A stretch of DNA of 64,000 nucleotides from an uncultured Bacteroidales bacterium (GCA_905235375.1 CAJOLH010000005.1:44492-108491), one strand, 5' to 3'; counted from the stretch's first letter, positions 18,041 through 27,080 are shown. A program made the numbers and translations. The notes: generated by a model not told the origin, from the letters alone.

Positions 18041-21000
18041 ATGACTTGGAAATCCAATTTGGCTGAAACCAAGAGACATTACATCAATTGGTGGAATCAC
18101 CGAGGCATCGTGCTCAATATGTGGGAACACTTCCAGCAGGGTGTAGTTCCTCATGGACCATACGCTGGGGAAAAGCCTGTTGTGCTGACCCAAGACTCAA
18201 CGAATAATTTTGGTACGGGAAGTTTCAATTTGCCAGGCGCGCCTCAGACCAGCGATCTTAACCAGCGTTGGTTTGATCCTCGATGGCGTGCCGAATTTCT
18301 CAACTGGTACATCGGACATTCCTGCTTGATGGCCGATATGCTTCCTGTAGCCAACACGCAGTTGGGGCCTGGTTCGATGGCAGCTATCCTTGGCAGTGTG
18401 TTCGAAGGGGGAGAAGATACCATCTGGATTCATCCCGACCCGAATTATACCGATGATTTCCGATTCGACCCCAATCATTCCAACTTCCAGCTTCACAAGG
18501 AACTGCTGAAGGCATGTGTCGAACGTTCGAAAGGGAATTACTATGTGGGTATGCCCGACCTGATGGAGGGACTGGACGTTCTGGCGGCGATGAAAGGCAC
18601 CGACAAGGTGCTGATGGATACACTGACGCAGCCCGACCTGCTGGAGGAACAGATGCAGCGCATCAACGATGCCTACTTCGAGGTGTTTGATGCACTCTAC
18701 GACATCATCAGGTTCGACGGACGCGATTGCGGCGGTCCTTTGGATCCCAACTATCAGGGAGTTAATTTCGGAACGGATGGCGAGATGGCATTCTGCTATT
18801 TCTCCCTTTGGGCTCCTGGCAAGCTTACCAAACTGCAAAGCGACATCTCGACGATGCTGTCGGTCGAGGATTATAGGCGGTTTGTGCAGCCCTTCATTCG
18901 TGAGCAGGCTCAGAAGATTGACTATACGCTCTATCATCTCGATGGAGTCGGAGCTATGCGCCATCTGCCTGCACTTCTTGAAATTGAGGAACTCAAGGCT
19001 ATCCAGTGGACACCAGGCGTCGGACAACCTCAGGGCGGCGATCCCAAGTGGTACGACCTCTATAAGCAGATTCTTGCTGGCGGCAAGTCCATCATGGCAT
19101 GTTGGGTTACGGTCGATGAACTTCGTCCCCTGCTTGACAATATCGGTGGCAATGGTGTGCATCTCGAAATGGATTTCCACAACGAGGCCGAGGTGGATCA
19201 GGCACTCCGCATCGTCGAAGAGTATCAGACTTCCGAGGTGGAGCTTAAGGCCGATGAATGTATTCGCATAGGAAGTTTGTCGGAAGAGCCTGTTGCAAAA
19301 GGTACGCGCAAACCCATGCAGGGCGAGGCGCTTACCATTTCGGCACCGTCCTTGTCCGAAGCTCTTCGCGATTCCGAGCGCATCTTCCTGCTCGATGGCG
19401 GCATGGGCACCATGATTCAGCAATACGATCTTGTAGAAGCGGATTTCGGTGGACATCCGGGTTGCAACGATTACCTTTGTGTCAGCAAACCTGAAGTGAT
19501 TCAGGATATTCATCGCCGGTATTTGTTAGCTGGTGCCGACATCATCGAGACAAACACATTCAGTGCCCAGCGCATTTCCCTTAAGGATTGGAGGCTTGAA
19601 GAGGAAGTGAAGAATGTGAACATCGCTGCGGCTCGTATTGCTCGTCAGATTGCCGATGCCTTTACACTCACCAATCCTTCGAAACCTCGTTATGTTGTAG
19701 GTTCTGTTGGCCCAACAAACAAGACCTGTAGTTTCAGCAGTGGTGAAGAGCCTCCTCTTGATTACAATGCACTGAAAGCCGCTTATCATCAGCAGATAGA
19801 AGCCCTTGCCGAAGGAGGTGTCGATGGCATACTGATTGAGACCATCTTCGACACCCTGAATGCTCAAGCTGCCGTCGAAGCGGCACAGGCTGTGAAACTC
19901 CCCGTCATGCTCAGCTTTGCACAAGTCAACGAACAGGGTGTGAACATGAACGGACAGGATGTGTTTGCCTTCATCGATGACATCTGCAGGAGGTTTGACA
20001 TCTTCTCTGTGGGTTTGAATTGCTCATTGGGTGCAGCTCAGATGGCACCCATCATTCAGGAACTTGCTTCACGCGTCCAGTGTCGCGTGAGCGCCTATCC
20101 CAATGCCGGCATTCCTAATGCCAAAGGCAAATATGAACAGGGAGGGGAGGAGTTCGCCCGTCAGTGCTGGAACATGATTGATAGCCACAGTGTCGATATC
20201 ATTGGCGGATGTTGCGGCACTACCGACCAGCACATTTCTGCACTTCAGCCTCTGCTCGAACCTGCCCGAGGATGTTTTGTCAGCCCAAAGGGAAATAAGG
20301 TGACGCGCCCCCGTTACAAGCAGCTTCATCCCCGCGTGCCGGAAGTACAGAAATCACTCGATGTTTCGACCACAGAAAAGCATCCTTTGTCGAAGCAACC
20401 GGTCAAACCAACGCCCATCGATCCAAAGGAACGCCTTCTGCAAGCCATCGTGGCTGGGCGGCAGGACGAAGCGCTCGAAGCAACCAAGGCAGCCTTGGAG
20501 GAAGGTGCCGATGCAACCAGCCTGATCAACAATCAGATGATCTGTGCGATGGGCTTGGTCGGCAAGAATTTCGAGGAGGGTAAGGCTTTTGTTCCTCAAC
20601 TGCTGATGGCTGGCCGTGCCATGAAGGCAGCATTGGGCTACATCAAGATGCACGAAGCAGCCGAAGGAAAGACGGCGTCCATACATTCGATTGGCAAGAT
20701 TGTCATCGGAACGGTGAAGGGCGACTTGCATGACATCGGAAAGAACCTCGTCGCATCGATGCTTGAAGGTTCGGGGTTCGAAGTCGTGAATATAGGTATC
20801 GACATCGATGCAGATACTTTTGTCAAGGCTGTTGTCGATAATCATGCCGACATCCTATGCCTTTCGGCGCTTCTAACCACCACGATGACCTACATGAAGG
20901 ATGTGCTCGATGCGCTACAGAAAGCCGGTATTCGTGACAAGGTGAAGGTAATGGTAGGTGGAGCTCCTGTCAGTCAGCAATTCGCTGATGAGATAGGTGC

Positions 21001-21067
21001 GGATGGATATTCGTCGAACGCCAACGAGGCTGTGACCATTGCAAAGAAATTATTGAACATAAACTGA
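18041..21067 (+). CDS. Fusion: URO-D-like domain + homocysteine S-methyltransferase + cobalamin-binding domain
   Basis: 1008 residues, no signal peptide. Residues 1-400 resemble the uroporphyrinogen-decarboxylase superfamily, which includes corrinoid methyltransferases ('YHLDGVGAMRHLPALL' near 298, 'IMACW' with Cys354). Residues 445-740 are a MetH/BHMT-like homocysteine methyltransferase: 'LLDGGMGTMIQ', and zinc ligands Cys661 in 'GLNCSLGA' and Cys724/Cys725 in 'IGGCCGTT'. Residues 795-1008 are a corrinoid module with helical cap: 'GDLHDIG' with axial His897, 'LSALLTT' and 'MVGGAPV'. It lacks the pterin-binding and AdoMet reactivation domains of MetH. The architecture implies methyl transfer from an unknown donor through cobalamin to homocysteine. 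14 bases before the symporter gene. The donor is inference; a role in sugar O-demethylation is suggested by the neighbours. Confidence 0.88.
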   Translation: MTWKSNLAETKRHYINWWNHRGIVLNMWEHFQQGVVPHGPYAGEKPVVLTQDSTNNFGTGSFNLPGAPQTSDLNQRWFDPRWRAEFLNWYIGHSCLMADMLPVANTQLGPGSMAAILGSVFEGGEDTIWIHPDPNYTDDFRFDPNHSNFQLHKELLKACVERSKGNYYVGMPDLMEGLDVLAAMKGTDKVLMDTLTQPDLLEEQMQRINDAYFEVFDALYDIIRFDGRDCGGPLDPNYQGVNFGTDGEMAFCYFSLWAPGKLTKLQSDISTMLSVEDYRRFVQPFIREQAQKIDYTLYHLDGVGAMRHLPALLEIEELKAIQWTPGVGQPQGGDPKWYDLYKQILAGGKSIMACWVTVDELRPLLDNIGGNGVHLEMDFHNEAEVDQALRIVEEYQTSEVELKADECIRIGSLSEEPVAKGTRKPMQGEALTISAPSLSEALRDSERIFLLDGGMGTMIQQYDLVEADFGGHPGCNDYLCVSKPEVIQDIHRRYLLAGADIIETNTFSAQRISLKDWRLEEEVKNVNIAAARIARQIADAFTLTNPSKPRYVVGSVGPTNKTCSFSSGEEPPLDYNALKAAYHQQIEALAEGGVDGILIETIFDTLNAQAAVEAAQAVKLPVMLSFAQVNEQGVNMNGQDVFAFIDDICRRFDIFSVGLNCSLGAAQMAPIIQELASRVQCRVSAYPNAGIPNAKGKYEQGGEEFARQCWNMIDSHSVDIIGGCCGTTDQHISALQPLLEPARGCFVSPKGNKVTRPRYKQLHPRVPEVQKSLDVSTTEKHPLSKQPVKPTPIDPKERLLQAIVAGRQDEALEATKAALEEGADATSLINNQMICAMGLVGKNFEEGKAFVPQLLMAGRAMKAALGYIKMHEAAEGKTASIHSIGKIVIGTVKGDLHDIGKNLVASMLEGSGFEVVNIGIDIDADTFVKAVVDNHADILCLSALLTTTMTYMKDVLDALQKAGIRDKVKVMVGGAPVSQQFADEIGADGYSSNANEAVTIAKKLLNIN

Positions 21068-21081
21068 TAAACAACTGACCC

Positions 21082-22701
21082 ATGAGCGATCAACTACATT
21101 TTCTCGATTGGACTATTCTGGTCGTATATTTTGTGCTTCTCCTTGTCATCGGTGTCTGGGCTTCCCGCAAGCAGCAGAATGCCGAGGGCAGCAACGGCAA
21201 TTCATTCCTTGCCAGCAAGTCACTCTCGTGGCACACCATCGGCCTCTCCATGTGGGGCACCAACGTAGGTCCTTCCATGCTGATTGCATCCTGTTCCTCG
21301 GGTTTTGCAGCTGGTGTCGTCTCGGGCAACTATGCCTGGTATGCGTTCATCTTCATCGCCTTGCTTGCATTCGTCTTTGCGCCGCGTTATCTGGGTGAAA
21401 ACATCTCGACACTGCCTGAGTTTATGGGTCGCCGCTTCGGTCAGGGCACACGGTCAGTGCTTGCGTGGTACACCATCGTGACCATCCTTATCTCCTGGCT
21501 TGCCCTGACCTTGTTTGCTGGAGGTGTGCTGATACGTCAGATATTCAATATCCCGATGTTTGTGTCTGCACTTATCCTTTTGGGCATTAGTGCATTCTTC
21601 ACCATTCTTGGAGGTCTGCGTGCCGTTGCCTATACCAATGTCTATCAGATGACGCTGCTCATCATCGTGAGCACGATTCTTACGATTGCCGGCATTTGGA
21701 AATTGGGAAGCGGTTCGTTTTTCGATGGCATTGGCGTGCTTATGGATCCCGAAGTGGTGCCAAGTGGATATTGGAACTTGTTCCAGCCCCTTTCCGACCC
21801 TGATTTCCCGTGGCTGCCTATCCTGCTGGGTTATCCGGTGATGGGCATTTGGTTCTGGTGTACCGATCAGTCGATGGTTCAGCCCGTACTCGCTGCAAAG
21901 AGTCTGTCCGAGGGACAGAAAGGTGCCAACTTCTGCGGATGGCTCAAGATTCTCGATGTTGCCATCTACATCATTCCTGGCATTGTTTGCTTTGCGCTGT
22001 GCAAGACGGGTATTTTCACCACCACTCCCAATGCCGACGATTCTTACCTGTTCATGGTGACCAATATTTTCCCGATAGGCATGGTGGGACTGGTGATGGC
22101 TGTGCTCACTGCGGCCTTGGTTTCGACTATCGGCTCTTCGCTCAATGCGCTCTCTACGGTATTCACCATGGACATCTATGTGAAGAATATCAAGCCTCAT
22201 GCGACAAGCCGAGATATTCGCCGCATGGGTCGCACAGTCACTATCATCGGCTCGCTCATCAGCATCCTGATTTGCGTAGCTGTGGATCTGATCAGGGACA
22301 TCCCGCTCTTCAACATCTTCCAGTCCGTCCTCAGTTTCATAGCCCCACCGATGGCGGCAGTATTTGTGATGGGAGTCTTCTGGAAGCGTTGCACGCCATT
22401 GGCTGCCAAGATGACGTTGACCTTTGGAACTGCGCTTTGCCTGTTGGTCGGTTTTTTCTACTATGTGATGCCCGAAGGCTTAGCATTTGGTGTCAAGTGG
22501 CCGCACTTTATGCTCCTTTCATTCTATCTATTTGTCTTCCTGTTACTCGGCATGGTCGTTGTCAGTTTTGCCGGCGGTACTCCTCGTGACACAATTGAGC
22601 TTCGAAAGATTGACACTCCCATGAAGCCATCTGTTCTCATTGCATGGTGCCTGCTTTTTGTCGTAATGATTTCACTCTATGTCATCTTCAACGGACACTG
22701 A
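21082..22701 (+). CDS. Sodium/solute symporter (SSS family)
   Basis: 539 residues with about 13-14 predicted membrane spans. Family features include 'WASRKQQNAEGSNGNSFLA' after the first span (the SSS loop with an S-F-L-A motif), 'FFTILGGLRAVAYTNVYQM' and 'VSTIGSSLNALSTVFTMDIY', which carries the conserved small/hydroxyl residues of the Na+ site. This resembles the SGLT-like sugar branch rather than proline or pantothenate carriers. It sits 14 bases after the corrinoid fusion and 17 bases before the regulator. The likely role is inner-membrane uptake of the sugar or oligosaccharide handled by the cluster. The substrate is inferred. Confidence 0.88.
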   Translation: MSDQLHFLDWTILVVYFVLLLVIGVWASRKQQNAEGSNGNSFLASKSLSWHTIGLSMWGTNVGPSMLIASCSSGFAAGVVSGNYAWYAFIFIALLAFVFAPRYLGENISTLPEFMGRRFGQGTRSVLAWYTIVTILISWLALTLFAGGVLIRQIFNIPMFVSALILLGISAFFTILGGLRAVAYTNVYQMTLLIIVSTILTIAGIWKLGSGSFFDGIGVLMDPEVVPSGYWNLFQPLSDPDFPWLPILLGYPVMGIWFWCTDQSMVQPVLAAKSLSEGQKGANFCGWLKILDVAIYIIPGIVCFALCKTGIFTTTPNADDSYLFMVTNIFPIGMVGLVMAVLTAALVSTIGSSLNALSTVFTMDIYVKNIKPHATSRDIRRMGRTVTIIGSLISILICVAVDLIRDIPLFNIFQSVLSFIAPPMAAVFVMGVFWKRCTPLAAKMTLTFGTALCLLVGFFYYVMPEGLAFGVKWPHFMLLSFYLFVFLLLGMVVVSFAGGTPRDTIELRKIDTPMKPSVLIAWCLLFVVMISLYVIFNGH

Positions 22702-22718
22702 AATTTGTTTGCATACTT

Positions 22719-24437
22719 ATGTCGCTTAGATCCTTAGCATTCATCGTTTTCCCTGTGCTCCTGCTGGGAGCATGTCAATCTTCGCGTCCTTCCAATCCGG
22801 AGATTGAACAAGGCCGACACTACGACGAAGCGCTTGCCATGTCCTATATGCTTACGGATCCGCGTTATTCGATGGAGCTTATCGATTCGGCTTATTGGGC
22901 AAAAAATATCAATGACGAGGAACGGCAGTATCTGAAAGCCATCGTGATGTATAATGGTTTTTCACGTCCCGACAGCAGTCTGTTGATGTGTCGTCATTTG
23001 GTGGAGAGTACCCACTGGGAGAAAGTTGAAGATACGGTGTTGATGGTTAATGTCTATTCCCTGATGGCTACCGTGGCAGGCACATTGAATCGTCATGCCG
23101 ACGTTATCCATTATGCTCAGGTTGCGTCGGAGTTGACCTATGGGCATCCCAATCTCCGCTTGGACGAAAGCGACTTATTGAGCCGCGTCGGTCGAACCAT
23201 GGCGTTCCTTGGTCAAAAGGAAGAAGGACTTCAGCTCATAACCCGTGCATACGAAGAAGTTGGAAATTCGAAGTCTTGGCCTACGCTCATGACGTCGGTG
23301 AATATTGGTCGAAAGCTGGCAGATACCCAAATTGAGATGAATCAATCGGAGGATGCACTTCAGACGTTCCGTGTGTTGGTGGAAAAACTGGATTATTTCA
23401 GAACACATTCTCAGGAGTTTGCCGATTTGCAAGCCAGTATGCAGCAGAGCGATGAGGCCGTGGAGGCTTATGTCAATTATATGCGTGTGCGATGTTACGC
23501 TGGTATGATCAGATGCTTCGCTTCGTTGGAAGTCCCCGATTCTGCGCTGTATTGGATGGAGGTGATGGATAATTATAAGGAGTCGTACGATCCGCTGATT
23601 TTGATTAATCTGATACCTTCGTTGGTGGAGTTGCATTTTGATGATATTGTCCTCGAAGATGTTGATGAATTGTTCAACACTTTGGGCGCCGATACGCTTA
23701 ACTTGGAGTATGTGCATTTGCTTGAGGCAATGTCGGAGCTGGAACGTCACCGCAACAACTGGAAAGCGGCAAGTAATTGCTTGGTACGGGCTTCGGCTGT
23801 CAGGGATAGTGTAGTACAGGAGAGTTTTCGCAGCCAGCTGACCGACCAGCTTACAATCTATCAGTTGCATGACGAACGTACGAACCGTATAGAAGCAGAG
23901 CGAAAGAACCGGCAACTGTTTTATGTTATTGCCTCTTTGGTTATACTTCTGTTATTATCTGCTGCGTTGGTCATAATTATGATGATTGCCAATAGGTTAA
24001 AGGCTTTGAAACGTGTTCACAATGATACGAAATCAGAGTTGAATGAGGCAAAGCTGAAGATTGAGAAGCTTTCGAAAGGTTATGTTCCCGAGACGCCTGA
24101 ACAACTTTACCAGCGTATCATGAATGTTATGGAGGCCAAGCACCCCTATACAAATCAGGATTTTGATATCGTGCTGCTGGCTTCAATGGTTAATTCCAAT
24201 CGAACCTACGTCTCGAAGGTCATCAACAAGCAGACGGGAATGAATTTCCGTACGTGGTTGGCAAAGTATCGCATCAACATGGTGCAGAACTATTTAAAGG
24301 AAAACCCCGAAGCAAGCCTTGATGAACTTTGCATTATTGCAGGCTATGCTTCGCGGTCATCATTGTTCCGTCATTTCAAGTCCATTACGGGCGATACACC
24401 CATCAGTTGGTTGAGCAGCCAGGAGGAGGAAACTTAG
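22719..24437 (+). CDS. Membrane-anchored AraC-type regulator with lipoprotein signal
   Basis: 572 residues from the ATG at 22719. A longer open frame overlaps the symporter gene and was rejected because this start gives a clean lipoprotein signal, 'VLLLGACQSS'. A helical, probably TPR-like region follows (about 40-390), then one membrane span (about 400-425), a coiled segment and an AraC DNA-binding domain (about 480-567) with 'TYVSKVINKQTGMNFRTWL' and 'IIAGYASRSSLFRHFKSITG'. Topology suggests a periplasmic sensor and a cytoplasmic DNA-binding domain in one chain, as in SusR-type Bacteroidetes regulators. As the last gene of the cluster it probably controls the promoter at 13713-13744. The ligand is unknown. 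Confidence 0.85.
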   Translation: MSLRSLAFIVFPVLLLGACQSSRPSNPEIEQGRHYDEALAMSYMLTDPRYSMELIDSAYWAKNINDEERQYLKAIVMYNGFSRPDSSLLMCRHLVESTHWEKVEDTVLMVNVYSLMATVAGTLNRHADVIHYAQVASELTYGHPNLRLDESDLLSRVGRTMAFLGQKEEGLQLITRAYEEVGNSKSWPTLMTSVNIGRKLADTQIEMNQSEDALQTFRVLVEKLDYFRTHSQEFADLQASMQQSDEAVEAYVNYMRVRCYAGMIRCFASLEVPDSALYWMEVMDNYKESYDPLILINLIPSLVELHFDDIVLEDVDELFNTLGADTLNLEYVHLLEAMSELERHRNNWKAASNCLVRASAVRDSVVQESFRSQLTDQLTIYQLHDERTNRIEAERKNRQLFYVIASLVILLLLSAALVIIMMIANRLKALKRVHNDTKSELNEAKLKIEKLSKGYVPETPEQLYQRIMNVMEAKHPYTNQDFDIVLLASMVNSNRTYVSKVINKQTGMNFRTWLAKYRINMVQNYLKENPEASLDELCIIAGYASRSSLFRHFKSITGDTPISWLSSQEEET

Positions 24438-24475
24438 GAAAGCTATGGGATATTTTTGGGGAATCCAAAGAATAT

Positions 24476-24574
24476 AATAGGATTTTATAGGATATTTAGG
24501 GACAAATGTTTCTTGTGTTATCTTTTCTACAAGACGAATGTATCGGTCCTTAAATCCTATTTTATCCCTAAATA
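24476..24574. repeat. Interleaved inverted repeats in the convergent spacer
   Basis: AATAGGATTT (24476-24485) pairs with AAATCCTATT (24552-24561), and TATTTAGGGA (24493-24502) with TCCCTAAATA (24565-24574). The arms are interleaved rather than nested. They lie between the end of the regulator gene and the end of the convergent DUF4290 gene, where a two-way terminator would be expected. Confidence 0.6.
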
Positions 24575-24577
24575 ACA

Positions 24578-25237
24578 CTAAGCGTTATTACTTCCCGCTG
24601 CCTTCTTCTTCTTTTTCTTCTTCTTTTTCTTGGTGGGTGTCACAATGAGCTTGTTCGGGTCGTATTGCTTATTTTCCTGCAGTTCCTCGGCCGAGTAGAG
24701 GAATACCTTATAGATGTCCTCCTTGTATTTGCCGTCGGTGTAGCTCAGGAGATCCTGGATTATCTTGTCATCGTCCTCATCAGCTGTAGGATGTGTGATG
24801 TGAAAATGCAGTTTCATGTGGTTGGCACAGCGTTCGAAGAGGCGTATGCGCTGTTCCTGGTCTTCCATGGCACACGCTTTGGTCACCATGTTCTCGATGG
24901 TCTTGCCATACATTCGCCAGGTAATGTGTTGCTGCTGCGGATTGCTCAGCACTTCCGGTCGCTCGTTCAGGCTTTCCTTTGGAATAATCTCCACTGGATA
25001 GTCGATGTCGAGCTCATAGTTTGAGATAAGAGCGAGGTGATCCCAAAGAATCTGCTTGAGATTCTCCACCTTGTCGGCTTCCGGATAAAGGTCACCCATG
25101 ATTGACACGATACCATAGGCATAGCGTGTGCGCTTTTCGCGGTCGGGTATCGTCTTGCAGTATTCGACAAGCTCTTGCAGGTTGCGGCCATACTCGGGGA
25201 GTTTCACCTTGGGCATCTGTGTATTGTATTGTTGCAT
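24578..25237 (-). CDS. DUF4290 family protein
   Basis: 219 residues. 'LPEYGRNLQELVEYCKTIPDREKR' near the start and 'LWDHLALISNYELDIDYP' are the conserved stretches of DUF4290, a Bacteroidetes cytoplasmic family of unknown function. The C-terminus is a run of about ten lysines before 'AAGSNNA', a strongly basic tail that could bind nucleic acid (inference). It lies downstream of tsaB on the same strand, separated by 87 bases filled with degenerate 9-bp repeats. Confidence 0.88.
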   Translation of the reverse strand: MQQYNTQMPKVKLPEYGRNLQELVEYCKTIPDREKRTRYAYGIVSIMGDLYPEADKVENLKQILWDHLALISNYELDIDYPVEIIPKESLNERPEVLSNPQQQHITWRMYGKTIENMVTKACAMEDQEQRIRLFERCANHMKLHFHITHPTADEDDDKIIQDLLSYTDGKYKEDIYKVFLYSAEELQENKQYDPNKLIVTPTKKKKKKKKKKAAGSNNA

Positions 25238-25253
25238 AGGGGAGAGGCGAAGG

Positions 25254-25324
25254 TTTTGAGGGAGTGAGGAGTTTGAATGGTTTGAGAGTTCGAAGGAGTT
25301 GAGGGAATTGAAGTGTTCGAAAGG
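25254..25324. repeat. Degenerate 9-bp repeat array (GTTTGAAGG/GTTCGAAGG type)
   Basis: Successive short units such as GGTTTGAGA, GTTCGAAGG, AGTTGAGGG and GTTCGAAAG, about eight copies, fill the spacer between tsaB and the DUF4290 gene. The same unit occurs at 45402-45462, 61077-61172 and 62395-62516. Confidence 0.6.
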
Positions 25325-26032
25325 TTAAAGTGAGGATAATAAGTCCTTCGGCTTGGTGGCTTCGAACTCCTTGAGATAGAAGGGGGTGAAATAGGCAGTG
25401 TCGGCAAACTGGCTTCGATTGAAGGCCTGAATGCTAAGTGCAAGCATATCACGAGCCTGCACACGTATTTCCTTTACGAAGCGCGCATTGGCATACTTCG
25501 TAAGCAGATCCTTGCATTTGTCGGCTCCATCGCCAAAGAAGTAGATTATTTTGTCTGCGAGTATGCTTTCGAGCCAGGGCTCATCGACAACCACGGCGCT
25601 TGGAGCCTTCACTTCGCCCAGTGCCTGATCGTAGAGTGCCATATAGACTTCCATGCGGCGGGCATCAATCATCGGGCAATAAAGTGCGCCTTCCTCCATC
25701 TGGATGTCGGTATGGAACATCACTTGGCAGCACATGGCTTTCAGCGTAGAGATGGCAATGAGTGGTACGTTAAGGCCGAAAGCCAGCCCCTTGGCCTCAC
25801 TTACGCCGATACGCAATCCCGTGTAAGAGCCGGGACCTTCTGATACGGCAATGGCATCGGGCAACACGCCATTCTCACGCGCATATTGCATCACATCTTC
25901 AACATATTGACCGAGTACGGTGGCATGATTGGGGCCTTCGAAGGTCTCGCGCGAAAATTCTATCTGAAAGTCACGACTGAGTGCGACGCTACATGCTTTA
26001 GCTGACGTCTCAATCATCAGAATATTGGCCAT
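25325..26032 (-). CDS. tsaB: tRNA threonylcarbamoyladenosine biosynthesis protein TsaB
   Basis: 235 residues, ASKHA fold. It is the partner of TsaD in making the t6A37 modification of ANN-decoding tRNAs. 'MILMIETS'-type start (here 'ANILMIETSAKACSVAL') is the phosphate-1 motif, and 'VSEGPGSYTGLRIGVSEAKGLA' is the signature of TsaB/TsaD proteins. It diverges from yicC across 148 bases with promoters for both. The stop codon abuts the 9-bp repeat array before the DUF4290 gene. Confidence 0.94.
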   Translation of the reverse strand: MANILMIETSAKACSVALSRDFQIEFSRETFEGPNHATVLGQYVEDVMQYARENGVLPDAIAVSEGPGSYTGLRIGVSEAKGLAFGLNVPLIAISTLKAMCCQVMFHTDIQMEEGALYCPMIDARRMEVYMALYDQALGEVKAPSAVVVDEPWLESILADKIIYFFGDGADKCKDLLTKYANARFVKEIRVQARDMLALSIQAFNRSQFADTAYFTPFYLKEFEATKPKDLLSSL

Positions 26033-26083
26033 ATTTGCAAACGGAGATAGTAAATACTTAGTATTATATGTCTATTTTCGCTG

Positions 26084-26091
26084 CAAAAATA
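26084..26091 (-). promoter_or_regulatory. Probable -7 element for tsaB
   Basis: Reading leftward, TATTTTTG (26091 to 26084) matches TAnnTTTG, 52 bases before the tsaB start. No clear -33 TTTG at the right spacing. Confidence 0.45.
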
Positions 26092-26134
26092 CAAAAAAAA
26101 TTGATAAGTTGTACCATTGAATTGAAAAATTCAT

Positions 26135-26142
26135 TATTTTTG
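26135..26142 (+). promoter_or_regulatory. Probable -7 element for yicC
   Basis: TATTTTTG (26135-26142) matches TAnnTTTG, 38 bases before the yicC ATG. The upstream TTG elements are not ideally spaced, so the -33 box is uncertain. Confidence 0.45.
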
Positions 26143-26180
26143 CACAAAATTCATAATATTTAGAATCGTTTTACAAGCAG

Positions 26181-27080
26181 ATGATACAGTCAATGACCGG
26201 TTACGGCAAGGCAACTGCCGAAATCGCGAACAAGAAAGTGACCGCCGAAGTTAAGTCGGTCAATTCCAAACAGCTCGACCTGATGACGAAAGTCTGTCCG
26301 CAGTACAGGGAATGTGAAATGGACATTCGTCAGATGGTGCAGCGCAAGATGCAGCGAGGCAAGGTTGAGCTTCTCGTAACCAGCGAAGCTTTGGAAGGTG
26401 CAACTGAAGCACCGCACATTAATGCCACGCTGATTTGTGATTATTACAAGCAGCTCGATGCTGTCCGCAAGGAATTGGGGATGGCAGATTTTGCCAATGA
26501 ACTCTCATCGGCTGTTGTGTTGCAGACTTTGTTGCGTTTCCCTGATGCCATCCATGTCGAGACACCTGTCATTGAGAAGGCAGAGCTCGAAGCTGTGGTT
26601 AAAGTAGTCGAACAAGCTATCGGTCGGTTGGTGGAATTTCGGATTCAGGAAGGTCAATCCCTTTATCGTGTCTTCACCGAAAAGATTTCTAATATTCGCT
26701 CGCTTCTCACGCAGGTCGAGCCCTATGAAAAGGATCGCACCGAGCGCATCCGGCAGAATCTGCTCGACCGCTTGGAGAAACTGCCTGTCGATTACGACAA
26801 GAACCGCCTCGAACAGGAGATGATCTATTACATCGAGAAACTTGACATCAACGAAGAGAAGCATCGCCTTGAGAATCATCTCGACTATTTCATCGAGACT
26901 ATGAATGCCGAAATGGATGCTGGCGGCCATGGTAAGAAGCTCGGCTTCATCGCCCAGGAGATGGGACGCGAAATCAACACCTTAGGCTCCAAGTCAAACC
27001 AAGCTGAGATGCAGCGCATTGTAGTCAAAATGAAAGACGAACTCGAACAGATCAAAGAGCAGGTTCTGAACGTGCTTTGA
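26181..27080 (+). CDS. yicC: YicC/YloC family endoribonuclease
   Basis: 299 residues, full family length. The start 'MIQSMTGYGKATAEIANKKVTAEVKSVNSKQLDL' (first 20 residues especially) and the C-terminal 'GKKLGFIAQEMGREINTLGSKSN' are the two family domains, YicC_N and DUF1732. Members are cytoplasmic RNases involved in stationary phase and RNA turnover. As in many bacteria, it lies directly upstream of gmk, here with a 155-base gap holding hairpins, and is probably co-transcribed with gmk, nadD and the following genes. Confidence 0.94.
   Translation: MIQSMTGYGKATAEIANKKVTAEVKSVNSKQLDLMTKVCPQYRECEMDIRQMVQRKMQRGKVELLVTSEALEGATEAPHINATLICDYYKQLDAVRKELGMADFANELSSAVVLQTLLRFPDAIHVETPVIEKAELEAVVKVVEQAIGRLVEFRIQEGQSLYRVFTEKISNIRSLLTQVEPYEKDRTERIRQNLLDRLEKLPVDYDKNRLEQEMIYYIEKLDINEEKHRLENHLDYFIETMNAEMDAGGHGKKLGFIAQEMGREINTLGSKSNQAEMQRIVVKMKDELEQIKEQVLNVL

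Noticed and set aside
18197..19513. 438-codon minus-strand frame opposite the corrinoid fusion
   Set aside because: Shadow frame; the plus strand carries recognisable domains throughout.
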